A stretch of DNA of 64,000 nt from Temnothorax longispinosus (lineage: Eukaryota > Arthropoda > Insecta > Hymenoptera > Formicidae). Location of the stretch: NCBI RefSeq assembly GCF_030848805.1, contig NC_092368.1, positions 10,052,122 to 10,116,121 of the forward strand, in the 5' to 3' direction. A program made the translations under genes and the position numbers. Shown piece by piece: positions 45,566-56,028 of the stretch. Each line of letters starts with the position of its first letter. Position 1 is the first letter of the stretch. Under the pieces are notes generated by a model. The model did no database searches, was not told the DNA's origin, and saw nothing but the letters and a program-made list of their open reading frames with translations.

Positions 45566-46816
45566 TGTAACGGCCTGACTTTATCGAACGCGGACTGGTG
45601 TGCGGGATCAGGAGTCCGATGACAGGCCCAGAAACAATAATCAATTTAGTGAGACATGCAGTAGTTTATTCACAGTTTAATTATATACACAAAATGACGC
45701 GATATATACAACGAAAGGGGAAGTGCAGATGCACTCGCTAACGGACGTGGTAGCACGCTATTCGGCGGACTCGGTATACCCGAGCGGGATGTTAGCGCGG
45801 TATGTGCGCAGGGACGGACAGAACGCGATATATACAACGACGAGGTAGTGCGGATGCACTTGGGTGCATAGGCGGCCGCGGTATCGTTTACGGGCTCGGT
45901 ATATTACATAGACGTATTACATACAGGCGGACGCGGTATAGTATTTAACGAACGCGGTATCGTTACGGGCTCGGCATATTACATAGACGTATTACATACA
46001 GGCGGACGCGGTATATTTATGGGTAGTGCCCTTGCACTTGATAATGGCGCGGTATTTAACGAACGCGGTATCGTTACATAGACGTATTACATACAGGCGG
46101 ACGCGGTATCTTTACAGGTAGTGCCCTTGCACTTGATAACGGCGCGGTATTTAGCAACGAACGCGGTATCGTTGCATAGACGTATTACACGGGCTCGGTA
46201 TATTACCTAGACGTATTACATGTAGCGCGGTATAATGCCTGGAGGCTCGCGGATGTCGCGGTATCGCGATGACGTGCGGGAACGCGTAGCGTAGGAGGAT
46301 TTCCGGAGCCCCGGGGCGGCGGCAGCGAGAGCCCTCGTTGCGAGGCCGAGCGCGCTCGACCCCGCGTAACCGTGCCTTCGGGGTTAAGTTGAAGGAGTGC
46401 GAGAACACCTGAGAGCCCTCAGTCGAGGCTCGGAGCACCGGACCTCGTTTGGCGTGTTCCCTAGGAGTCGGGAATAGGTTTCGTCTTGGAAGCGGATTTC
46501 TAGACGAAGTGTCTCTTTTTCTCGGAACGGCGGTTTATATACCCGCCCGGCGCGGCGGGTTTGCTAGGAGCGCCGATCGTCGCGCTGTGGTGGGGGAGGC
46601 GCGGCGCCGCGCTCGTCTTCGGGGCGGCTCGGCTCCCGTCGTCGCTCGTCGGGAGGCACCGGTGCCGCGCTTGGCCCGCGCACACGGTGCGTTTTGAAAG
46701 GCGTTTAAAATGTGGGCGCACCGCGCCCTGGTCTTCGTCCGACTGGTCGTCGGTCGGGCGGCATCCGGCGGTCGTTTGCCGGGAACGATGCTTAGCGCAC
46801 GGGGTGCATCGTTACA
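45566..46816 (-). mobile_element. Solo LTR (TGTAACG family, 1.25 kb) with ACTT duplication
   Basis: On the + strand it runs TGTAACGGCCTGACTTTATC to GGTGCATCGTTACA. ACTT flanks both sides (45562-45565, 46817-46820), and the CR1-like reading frame resumes after it. It carries arrays of GAACGCGGTATCGTTACATA and ACGTATTACATACAGGCGG units (45890-46220). It is related to 34327-37442 in reverse orientation. No internal region remains. Confidence 0.85.
46534..46541 (-). promoter_or_regulatory. LTR TATA box (minus strand)
   Basis: TATATAAA on the minus strand in GGGTATATAAACCGCCG, at the same relative place as TATAAAAA in the related LTR. Confidence 0.5.
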
Positions 46817-47336
46817 ACTTAAAAGGTCAGATCGACTTGTAAATTCTTCTTCGCAAACCTTTCATATTCCGGCCTTCAGAACGGAAATATATCGACATTC
46901 CTTTCAGATATCGGCCGTATATTTCTGGCATTCTCTCCCGAATAACATTACGACTGCAAATACTATTCTTGCGTTCAAAAGCCTTCTTCGTTCGTACCTG
47001 TTTTCATCTGAATTCACAGACTAAGTTCTTGCTACTCTTTTTACCTTCAGTCTTAGCTTCTTCCTTAACGTGAAATTTTCCTGCGATATTAGTATTTTCT
47101 TAAGTTAAGTTCTGTTTAGATCATTCTTTGTTATCTTTTCTAGTTTTAAGTTGCGTCATACTTTTGTTGCGTTAGTGTTACTCTAGTTTTAGCTGCGTAC
47201 AGTTTATAAGCTGTGTTTATACTTAAGTAGCGTGTTCTCTGTATTTTAGTTTAAATTTTGTATTTCTATAGTACTTTGCTATCCTTGCCCTTTAGCTTCG
47301 CTTGGGCAAAAATAAACTGTTCAATCAATCAATCAA

Positions 47337-47477
47337 TCTCTCTCTCTCTCTCTCCTCGATCTCTCTCTCTCTCTCGCTCCTCTCTCTCTCTCTCCTCTCT
47401 ATCTCTCTCTCTCTCTCTCTCTCTCCCTCTCTCTCTCTCCTCTCTCTCTCTCGCTCTCTCTCTCTCTCTCCTTTCTC

Positions 47478-47513
<36 letters not shown>

Positions 47514-47591
47514 CTCCTCCTCTCTCTTCTTTCCTCTCTCCTCTCCCTCTCCTCTCCCTCTCCCTTTCTCTCTCCCTCTCCTCTCCTTCTT

Positions 47592-47652
<61 letters not shown>

Positions 47653-47675
47653 TTCTCTCTCTCTTTTCCTCTATC
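47337..47675. repeat. Long imperfect (TC)n microsatellite
   Basis: About 340 bases of TC with scattered G and A changes. It grows directly from the TCAA tail of the CR1-like LINE, suggesting expansion of the tail. The long Ser/Leu frames here are artefacts. Confidence 0.95.
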
Positions 47676-47689
47676 TCTGGAAAATTTTG

Positions 47690-48520
47690 TAACCGATTTC
47701 CAAAAAGATACCGGTTCTCAAAAAGATCGGTAACGAAAAACTATACAGTTTATAGCACTCCCCGGGAAATTCTACCCCTGTTTTATATACAATTCTTTAA
47801 AATTTGATCAATTATTTCCCGAAAAATTTATCAAACTTCTGATACCAGTTTCCAAAAAAATCGGTAACAAAAAATTATATACTTTATAGCACTCCCTGGG
47901 AAATTCAACCCCTATTTTATGTACAATTCTTTGACATTCAGTCATTTGGAACCGGTTTCCAAAAAGATCGATAACAAAAGATAGTACACTTTATAGCACT
48001 CCTCGGGAAATTTTACCTTTACTTCATGTATAATTCTTTGAAATTTAATCAATTATTTCCTGAAAAATTGGAAAAATTAAAAAAACCGGTTTCCAAAAAG
48101 ATCGGTAACAAAAACTGTACACATCATGGCGCCCCTCATAAATATTCTACCCTTACTTCATATACAATTCTTTGCGATTCGGTCAATTAATTTCCAAAAA
48201 ATTGGAAAAATTTCTAATACCGGCTTCCAAAAAGATCGGTAACAAGAAATTATACACTTTATAGCACTCTCCGGAAAATTCCACCCCTGTTTCATACGTA
48301 ATTCTTCGAGATTCGGTCGATTATTTCCCAAAAAATTAAAAAAATCGGTTTCCAGAAAATCGGTAGCAAAAACTATACACTTTATGGCACTCCCCGGAAA
48401 ATTCTACCCCTATTTCATGTACCCTTAATAAAAATTCGGTCCACTAACGAATGAATAGTTCGCGGACAGACGGACGGACGGACGGACAGACAAACAGTCG
48501 GGTTTTATATAATAGTATGA
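47690..48520 (-). mobile_element. Helitron-like element with ~133-bp minisatellite, minus strand
   Basis: Read on the minus strand it starts TCATACTATTATATAAAACC at 48520 after an A, followed by a TGTCCGTC tract and ATTCATTCGTTAGTGGACCG. It then has five or six repeats of about 107-134 bp containing AAACCGG, CGGTAAC, TTATAGCACTCCCCGGG and TACCCC. The same family lies on the + strand at 53646-55345. The 3' hairpin end is missing; the array runs into the TC tract. Confidence 0.6.
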
Positions 48521-49635
48521 TTGATACTCCTATGAAAATTAAATGTCGCTTGCCTAAGCATTTTGTTCCCAGTATTCTTAAATAAATTGATGGTGGATGT
48601 TTTTTGTCGCACACGTCTTAATTTTTGACTACATTCACATATTCTCTGCTCACTTATTTATTTATATATTATTTTTATTTTTACCTCCATAATCCACTTT
48701 TCCTTTTCCTTTTCCTTTTCTTTTTTCCTTATGTTTTTGTGCTGCTATATGCTCAATGGGTTTTTTGCAATTTTTCCCATACGCTTCATTCTGGAACTAA
48801 GCGTCCTTCCGATTTCAGAAACTTTTATGTTTTTTTCGGTATTACTTGATTATGTTATATGCAGGTTTGGCTGGTCCTGGGAACTGCGATCTCTAATGTC
48901 ATCGAAAAAAAAAAGCGCTACTTGCTACTCGCTAAGGGTCTTATTGTTAGCTGCACGATACCGTCTCCACGCACGGTCCTCACCGCGTACAATCACCGCC
49001 GCGTCCGAATCTGCGCTCCCGCGCCGACCGTCACCGAATCCGCGCGCGCCGTATTTTGCGAGCACGCGCGCCTGTCAATCCGGGTTCACAAATCCGTATA
49101 CCTCGTTCCGCGTAGCCAATCGCTGGCCGTAATCCCGCTTCGCTGTACATATCGCTTCCGCGATATTTGTGCTTTCGATCTCCGCGATCTCACTGTCCGA
49201 CATCTGCGCATTCCATTGTATGTATAATATGTATATCTCCGCTACGATATTCGCGCTTATGATCTTCGCGATCTCACTGTCCGGCATCCGTGTATTTCAC
49301 TGTACATATTCCGCTACGAAACTCACGCCTACGATCTCCGCGATCAAACTCATGTATTCTCAATTTCATTAGAATAAACCTTGTTAACTTTTTGTTTTAA
49401 CCGAGTCTTGTGTCTTCTTCCGCGCCTACTCCGAATCCTGACCAGCCGTGAGCTAGATCCGCGCTTCGAAAGTTAGGTTAGACAAGAAAAGTTTATTGAT
49501 TTCGACTTCAATTGGCAAAATAAATTGAAACGTTGCAATTCGGAAGTTAGGTTGTTTTAACTTTAAACGTTTTCTATGTACTTGATGTAAATATTTTACT
49601 TGTATAATATTTTTTAATAAATAAACAATATTGCT
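48521..49635. other. Mixed non-coding with ~80-bp tandem repeat
   Basis: AT-rich to about 48850, then GC-mixed. Between 49150 and 49350 a unit of about 80 bases (GATCTCCGCGATCTCACTGT...CCGCTACGA) repeats two and a half times. GAATAAACCTTG follows at 49371, giving an LTR-like tail. No end pair was found. Confidence 0.4.
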
Positions 49636-51797
49636 TGTGACGTGACAAGTCGCGTCTACTTCCCGGACGGGCTTGGCCGAGGGGAATTCGGGGATGCCTC
49701 CTCGTTAGAGCGAGGGGAGGACGCTTGCGTATTATTAATTGGTCTAATTAGCCATTAAGTTTTTAAGGGATCGCCAGTGGTGGCTAGAGTCAACCTGTAA
49801 CGGCCAGGAGCCGCAACGAGGAAGGGCAGAGGACTAGAGAGGCGGCCACGGGACGTGGCCGACGGTCGGGTCGCTCGGACCTCCCTGCAAGTGCCTGAGT
49901 GTCGCCGGCCGGAATTCACTCCGTACTCGGTCGTAACAGCGGCAGGAGAATAGTCTAGAACACCCCGGGATACGCCCAGACGAAACGCCAGTCAGACCAG
50001 GGTGCCGAGGAGCAGCCCAGGGAAAAGCACAGCCCTGGGGCCGTCACCCCGAGGGGATGCCGGCGGACGGGGCCGAGGCCCGGCCAGCCTGACCCCGAAC
50101 GCCGGTTCGATCATCGCGGCCCGGACAGCCGGTTGATTCGAAAAGCCCGCGCCGAGTCGGAGGTAGTTGGAGCGGCGCCGCCGGAAGGGGGGGGCGCGCG
50201 AGAAGCTGAGGCGCCGATGAGAGCGTTCTAGAGTTGGAGTGGCGCCCCCGGAAGGAGCGGCGCACGGGCAGCCTAGGCACCGGAAGCGCTAGGATCGGCA
50301 ATCCGGTCGAGCGACACGCTACAGCGCAGGCGCGGAGAACCGGCGCAATCCCGGCGGACCATCTTTTCGGCACTGTCGTGCCGGCGAGGAACTAGGAAGC
50401 ATTGCCCGAATCGCGAGCTGTCCGGACCGACGAGGAGATTACGACGCATTGTAAGGTCACCACTCTGGCGTCCCCGCGTTAAGAAAAGAGGGTTCGCTCG
50501 AGACACTGGTTCCAGGCACGTATCGGTTACCTAAGCGCCGCAGGAATTACCTGTGGACAGCGGTATGAGCTCATGCGTTACCTTGCGCTCGCATCCGAGA
50601 TAGAATCGTGTGAAAATCGTGCCGGGGCCCCGCCGAGAGTGAGCTCTCCTGTGCGTAAAGACCAATCGTGCCCTCCCCGGGAGCACCGTCACGGCCGACA
50701 GTCGCGTGGCGTTAAAATGTGTGAGTCGGATTAATCGTGTCGAATCGTGTCGCGTTTCATTGTGTTAATATTCGTAATCGTGTTGCGTTCCATCGTGTTA
50801 AAGTTCGTAATCGTATCGCGTTTTGTCGTGTTCTCGAGAGTAATCGTGCCGCGTTTCCTCGCGTGAATCGGGATAACTGTGGTGTGCCTTGCGTCGCGAT
50901 AATGGTAGCGAGTTGTGAAGGAAACGGTGAGCCGCGAGTGGTCATGTAGTTTGAAGGGCACTCGCCCTCGTAGTTGAGTAACGTATCCGGGCCCTCGAGG
51001 ACGGCGAATATTGTGCTTGGCGGGACGGAAAGATTGTCGGGATCGGCGCGGGGCCGCGGAATCTCCGGGCTTGCGAAAGAATTTGGGATTTGCGTGGCAA
51101 ACCGCGGGATCGTCCGCGATACGAGTCCTTATTTAGAGTTCGGGGGCAATCGCCGGCCAGTGTGGTCGACACGGCGAGATCGCCCATAATTTTTGCGTCG
51201 TGCGGAATCGAGGTGGCCCGGGTGCGCGTCAAAGACGCACACGAATGTGCGGCGATTCGGTTCGTCGGCCTTGTGGCGTAAGTTCGTTGTGTGTTCGAAG
51301 TAAGGCACCGCGTGGCCTTAGTTATTTCTCGTGTTAATCTTTCGTGTGTTCGTCTGCGTTATCTGTTGCGTTGATCTGATCTTGCGTGCGTTCATCTACA
51401 GTAAAATATTCGACATTCTCGCGTCCGGCTATTGCGTTATTTATGCGGCATTCGTGCGTCAGCATATCCGACATTTTTGCGGTAATTTATACAACATCTT
51501 CGCGTTAATTCGTGGTCGCGGCGTCGATCCGCCGCCGATAATGTCTCGTTGCCGCATGGTCTGATTCCGAATACGAGAGGCTCGGACCGATTATATCAAC
51601 ACCTACACTGATTGATATTCTGTTGCAAGTGCATTATACCTGACTAAATATATCATATGTTATCTTGTTATTATAATTCTGTGTGATTAATTGCGTTACG
51701 CCTTCTCTCCGAATTCCCTGAAAGGAAGCTACGCCCTGAGGTATCGCCGGGGATATCGCGCTGTTTAAAATAGAGTACGGTGGTGCGATCAGTTGCA
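49636..51797 (+). mobile_element. Long 5' LTR (2.16 kb) of the TGTGACGTGAC family
   Basis: Starts TGTGACGTGACAAGTCGCG and ends GTTGCA, two bases before a TGGCGCCCAA primer-binding site, exactly as at 7794-8802. The interior has CGTGTCGAATCGTGTCGCG-type repeats of about 27-40 bp (50725-50860). It is far longer than its relative (997 bp), mainly through GC-rich additions. The frames within it are not supported as genes. No gag or pol follows. Confidence 0.6.
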
Positions 51798-51799
51798 CC

Positions 51800-51809
51800 T
51801 GGCGCCCAA
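51800..51809 (+). other. Primer-binding site TGGCGCCCAA
   Basis: Second occurrence of the CA-CC-TGGCGCCCAA arrangement, ten bases identical with 8793-8802. Confidence 0.65.
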
Positions 51810-51952
51810 TTATATTGTGTCTGAATTAGTCGCGAGTTGTGCCAATCCACGATAGTCCTCCGCCGGATTGTGAGACCGGGGGAAAAAGCGTCGCATGCTT
51901 TATAGAAGAAACTTTGTTTTTGTAAACTTTGTATATGAACCTTTGATTGCAT

Positions 51953-52014
51953 AAGAGAAAGCTTTATGAGCGAAATAAAGCAATGTGTAAATTCCTAATT
52001 TGCATACTTTATAT
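51953..52014. mobile_element. GAGGAAGC-family fragment beside dynein exon
   Basis: AAGCTTTATGAGCGAAATAA and TTCCTAATTTGCATACTTT match the right half of the 10514-10750 foldback with a deletion between them. Confidence 0.6.
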
Positions 52015-52249
52015 AATATTTTATTAATTTAGAACTGACCAAAAACTATTTAAACAATTTATAACATATTAATCCTTTTTGCATTAGTAATCTCAATCTT
52101 TTTAGAATTTCTTTTATAGCAATTTTTCGTGTATTTTATTATTTAATAGTAAAAATATTTTAGATAAAATGGTTTATACACGTTTGCAAATTTATATACA
52201 TATACAAATTACATATACAAATTTAGTAATGAAAATGTTAAATATGTTG

Positions 52250-52585
52250 GTTGGAGAACCGTTTGGTGGAAAAACAGCTGTTCTTCGTACTTTGGCTGAT
52301 GCTTTGACATTGATGCACAATCGGGGAGACGAGAATGGCTCGACGACTAAATGCTTTGTCCTCAATCCCAAGGCCATCACTCTGAATCAATTATTTGGTT
52401 ATTTCGACCCAGTATCGTCCGAATGGACTGATGGAGTCTGCGCCTCCGCTTTTCGTCGGTTTTCTTCAGATGACTTATTTGAAAGGAAATGGATTATCTT
52501 TGATGGGCCAATAGATGCCATATGGATTGAAAGTCTGAATACAGTACTCGACGATAACAAAAAGCTCTGCCTTACATCTGGCGAA
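52250..52585 (+). CDS. Axonemal dynein heavy chain, AAA2 P-loop exon
   Basis: One hundred and twelve codons, phase 0 at both ends. It starts with the P-loop VGEPFGGKTAVLRTLADALT (Walker A GxxxxGKT), then CFVLNPKAITLNQLFGYFDP, WTDGVCASAFRRFS, and the Walker B block KWIIFDGPIDAIWIESLNTV, ending LDDNKKLCLTSGE before a GTAATT donor. This is the conserved AAA2 module of axonemal dynein heavy chains and follows without gap from the exon at 10131-10304. The left border is odd: the bases before GTTGGAGAACC are ATATGTTG, not AG. The nearest AG (52225) would add a stop or about eight extra residues. No frame damage is seen inside the exon. Confidence 0.85.
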
Positions 52586-52627
52586 GTAATTAATTTAATT
52601 ATGTATACATACATTTATTTATATATA

Positions 52628-53523
52628 GGGGAGACCGGGGCGGAGTCGTCACTACAATTGTCAATTATCTCGAAATTTGTATGTTATGTGAACTCGCCAT
52701 TAATATTGTAAACACTACTTATGGTGCCCATGTGACCAACGGAGTTTAGTAAGATTATACGCCATGTTATAATTTTCATTAAGGCAAACGTGTTTTCGGA
52801 GGTCAAAAGTAAAATTTTTTGCGCGTCAAAAATTTTAAATATTTTAAATATTATTTTCTCTTCGAACCTCGAAATAAGCGATTCTGAAGAGTAATGCATG
52901 CTGAACACGAATCCAGTAAAATTTTTTTATTTTTGTTGATTTTTAATATTTCATGAGCGATCAAACTTAAAATCTGTGTCCGGGGCGAAGTCGTTACCAA
53001 GCCATATCATGGAGACTTCAGGCGAAAATCAAAGTCAAAGATGCAGCAGTAGTCGGATTCTGGCGAAGACATGGGCAATATGTGCTGCGTGTGCTCAGAG
53101 ATGACAGAATAGAGTTGAGAAACAGTGCATTTCGTGCGAGCGTAGGGCACATAGGTGTGTGTGCTTTTCTTGTAATTATTTTCCGCCATCGTGTTTTTAA
53201 TTAACGTTTTCATTTTTACTATTAAAAAATGATTAATAAAATGTATCCTATCATTTTTCATGATCGGAATTATGAATTTTCATTTAAAATTCAGTCCGAG
53301 AATGGAGTGACGACTCCGTCCCGAATTTTGACAATTCAATTTTTGCATCTTTGTCGTTTTCACCCCTATACCAGTTGAACAAAGCGACGTAGATAAAAAA
53401 ATGTCCTTATAAATTTTGTAGCTAAGGGTTCACTCTTTACAACGGTATACCACATTTTATTAAAATCATTTGTTTTGTTGTTAAAAGCCGAAAAAATAGT
53501 GACGACTTTGACCCGGTTTCCCC
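52628..53523. mobile_element. 896-bp TIR element, GGGGAGACCGGG ends, TA duplication
   Basis: Left end GGGGAGACCGGGGCGGAGTC and right end, complemented, GGGGAAACCGGGTCAAAGTC, continuing into GTCAC; both are flanked by TA. CCGGGGCGAAGTCGTTACC and GGAGTGACGACTCCGTCCCG are internal copies of the end motif. No coding region; a non-autonomous element that inserted 42 bases after the dynein exon. Confidence 0.7.
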
Positions 53524-53645
53524 TACATACATCTGTATATATATACTAATATATATAAAAAATATATATAGAGAAAATTACTTTAAGAACCGACAAAAGT
53601 TAAAGAAACAGCTTGAAAAGAACGAGAGTAATCTGAAAAGGTATA

Positions 53646-54917
53646 TCTATACTATTATATAAAATCCTTACAGGTGGTGTATGTTTGAACGTTAATAACT
53701 TGAAAACTATTGGACCAAATTTTTACAAGTACATGAAATAAGGCTAGAATTTTCCGGGGAGTGCTATAGAGTGTGTAGTTTTTCGTTACCGATTTTCTGG
53801 AAACCGATTTTTTTAATTTTTCTAATTTTTTGGGAAATAATTGACCAAATTTTAAAGAATTATATATAAAACAGAGGTAGAATGTTACGGAGAGTGCCAT
53901 AAAGTGTATAGTTTTTCGTTACCGATTTTCTGGAAACCGGTTTTTTTAATTTTTCCAATTTTTCGGGATATAATTGACCGAATCTCAAAGAATTGTATAT
54001 GAAACAGGGGTAGAATTTACTGGCGAGTGCTATAAAGTGTATAATTTTTTGTTACCGATCTTTTGGGAAACAGGTTACAAAATTTTTTCAATTTTTCGGG
54101 AGTTAATTGACCGAATCTTAAAGATGTACATATGAAATAGAGGTAAAATTTCCCGGGGAGTGCCATAAAGTGTATAGTTTTTAGTTACCAATTTTCTGGA
54201 AACCGGTTTTTTTAATTTTTCTAATTTTTTGGGAAATAATTGACCGAATTTTAAAGAATTATATATAAAACAGGGGTAGAATTTTACGGGGAGTGCCATA
54301 AAGTGTATAGTTTTTCGTTACCGATTTTCTGGAAACCGGTTTTTTTAATTTTTCCAATTTTTCGGGAATAAATTGACCGAATCTTAAAGAATTACATATG
54401 AAATAGAGGTAATATTTCCCGGGGATTGCTATAAAGTGTATAATTTTTTGTTACCGATTTTTTTGGGAACTGGTTACAAAATTTTTCCAATTTTTCGGGG
54501 ATTAATTGACTAAATCTTAAATAATTATATATGAAATGGGAGTCGTGTCAAAATTTTTTTAATTTTTGGAGGATAAGTTTAATTTTTTATTAATGGATAA
54601 TTTTTCATTAAGAATTGATTTTCTTGAAACCGGTGCCAAAATTTTTCTAATTTTTTGATGATTTCGAAAAGAGAAAATAAAAAGGAAGAAAATGAAAGAG
54701 AGTTAATAATGGCGGGTCAACGGAGGGTGAAAACGCGCTGCATCTATAATATTATCTATTATTTTTTATTTTTTAAGAAAAAATTCGAAGATGTAGGTTA
54801 GAGTTTGAGGAGAAAGAATGTCAAAGGTCAATTATTTCCTAATTAATGAGTGATTTTGGGGAGAGGGAAATAGATTTTGAGCCGGCGCTTCGCGCTTTGC
54901 GCGGGCTCAAAATCTAG
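53646..54917 (+). mobile_element. Non-autonomous Helitron with minisatellite
   Basis: Starts TCTATACTATTATATAAAAT after an A (53645) and ends with a GC hairpin (GAGCCGGCGC...GCGCGGGCTC) eight bases before CTAG, followed by T. TC start, hairpin, CTRR end and A|T insertion are the Helitron hallmarks. The interior holds six repeats of about 133 bp with CGTTACCGATTTTCTGGAAA. No Rep/helicase is encoded, and no terminal inverted repeats or target duplication are present, as expected. Confidence 0.7.
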
Positions 54918-55345
54918 TCTATATATATATATATAAGTACCGGACGTCTGTTTGTCTGTCTGTCTGTCTGTCTGCCTGACCGCGAAATACTCATTCGTTA
55001 GTGGATAGAATTTTTATCAAGGGTACATGAAATAGGGGTAAAATTTTCCGGAAAGTGCCATAAAGTGTATAGTTTTTCGTTGCCAATTTTCTGGAAACCG
55101 GTTTTTTTAATTTTTCAAATTTTTCGGGAAATAATTGACCAAATCTCAAAAAATTGTGTATGAAGTAGGAGTAGAATTTCCCGAGGAATGCCATAAAGTA
55201 TATAGTTTTTTGTTACCGATTTTCTGGAAACGGTATCAAATATTTTTAGAATTTTTTGGGAAATAATTGACCGAATCTTAAAGATTTATAAAGCTAAGTC
55301 TAATCAACCGAATTTAAAAGAATTATATATAAAATAGGGGTAGAA
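54918..55345 (+). mobile_element. Second Helitron copy, 3' truncated, head to tail
   Basis: Begins TCTATATATATATA directly after the CTAG of the first copy, followed by a TGTCTGTC tract, CATTCGTTAGTGGATAGA and two to three 133-bp repeats. It stops without hairpin or CTAG. Confidence 0.6.
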
Positions 55346-56028
55346 AAGACTGTAAAATATAATAAAATTAGAAATAGATCGATATCTCCAGCGGAAGTTA
55401 AAGCTTCCTCTATGAGGAAGCGAAGTGCAAATATCTAATTTGCACAATTTTTTTCTCACGAGTCTCGAAATATATCACAAAATGTATCGCTGTGTCATGT
55501 GTCACGAATTACCCCGAAGCCGGGGTAATTTGTGACAAACTACGGGATAATGCGCAACACTTTCTCTAATTGAACAAACTATTTTTTTTGTACGAGTGTA
55601 TAAATGATGCTGGTGCATCTTAAAAATCTTAATCTTAATCTCATAAGGACTTGGTTAGTGGAGCGAGTGTGTTGTGCATGCGTGTGAGAGTTGCGGATGA
55701 ATTAGGCGAGAGTTTAGCGGGAAATTGGATACGAGGTAGGCGATAAACCGAGAGAAAGGTAGGAAGAAGAGCTTAAATTTAGGATAGGATAATAGATGCA
55801 GTAGGAAAGTATTAATTAGTGTAGGAAAAGAGCGTTAAATATTTTAGAGAGAGGAGAGGTTAGGTGAGAGAAAGCGGGAGAAGATCGTGGTGCGTTCCAA
55901 AAAGGAGCGAGATTTGCGCCACGCTTAGAGTAGGTAGCGACACTAGACACTAGACGGAACGGCCTAAGCATAGAGGTAGCGGTTAAGGAGATTGGCTGGA
56001 AGAAGAGCGTGCACGAGGGGCGCACAGG
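55346..56028 (+). other. GAGGAAGC fragment and probable LINE 5' UTR
   Basis: 55395-55455 is another GAGGAAGC-family fragment (CTCTATGAGGAAGCGAAGTG ... TTTGCACAATTTTTTT). From about 55640 the sequence becomes purine-rich (GTGAGAG, GGAGAGG words) and leads into ORF1; it is probably the LINE 5' untranslated region. Confidence 0.5.

Larger units (their letters stand above)
44212..47338 (+). pseudogene. CR1-like LINE, internally deleted, split by solo LTR
   Basis: The frame starts in the endonuclease (NAPEFLLIEIRLPCDETVLF, ASIYRRPKG), jumps within a few residues to RT sequence (DTRPIANLPELSKLLERIVV), and continues through RQSAFRPCHNTQSALLRV, MILFDFSKAFDTVPH, VLQGSILGPPLFTLYINDI, and FADDIQIYRSC with both catalytic Asp kept. 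It reads on to LGVCFESNLSWKKHI and SPTYLSELFTPISPSLC at 45561. A solo LTR (45566-46816) follows, after which the frame resumes RSDRLVNSSSQTFHIPAF and ends FKSLLRSYLFSSEFTD at 47024. The tail ends in TCAATCAATCAATC repeats, as CR1/L2 LINEs end in short tandem repeats. The RT frame is open except for the LTR, so the copy is fairly young. Confidence 0.75.

Noticed and set aside
47258..47733. Ser/Leu-rich frames of about 144 codons
   Set aside because: They are translations of the TC microsatellite.
49636..51600. Several short frames with Arg/Ala-rich products, considered as a GC-rich host gene
   Set aside because: No conserved motif; the segment is bounded by LTR-like ends and a primer-binding site.
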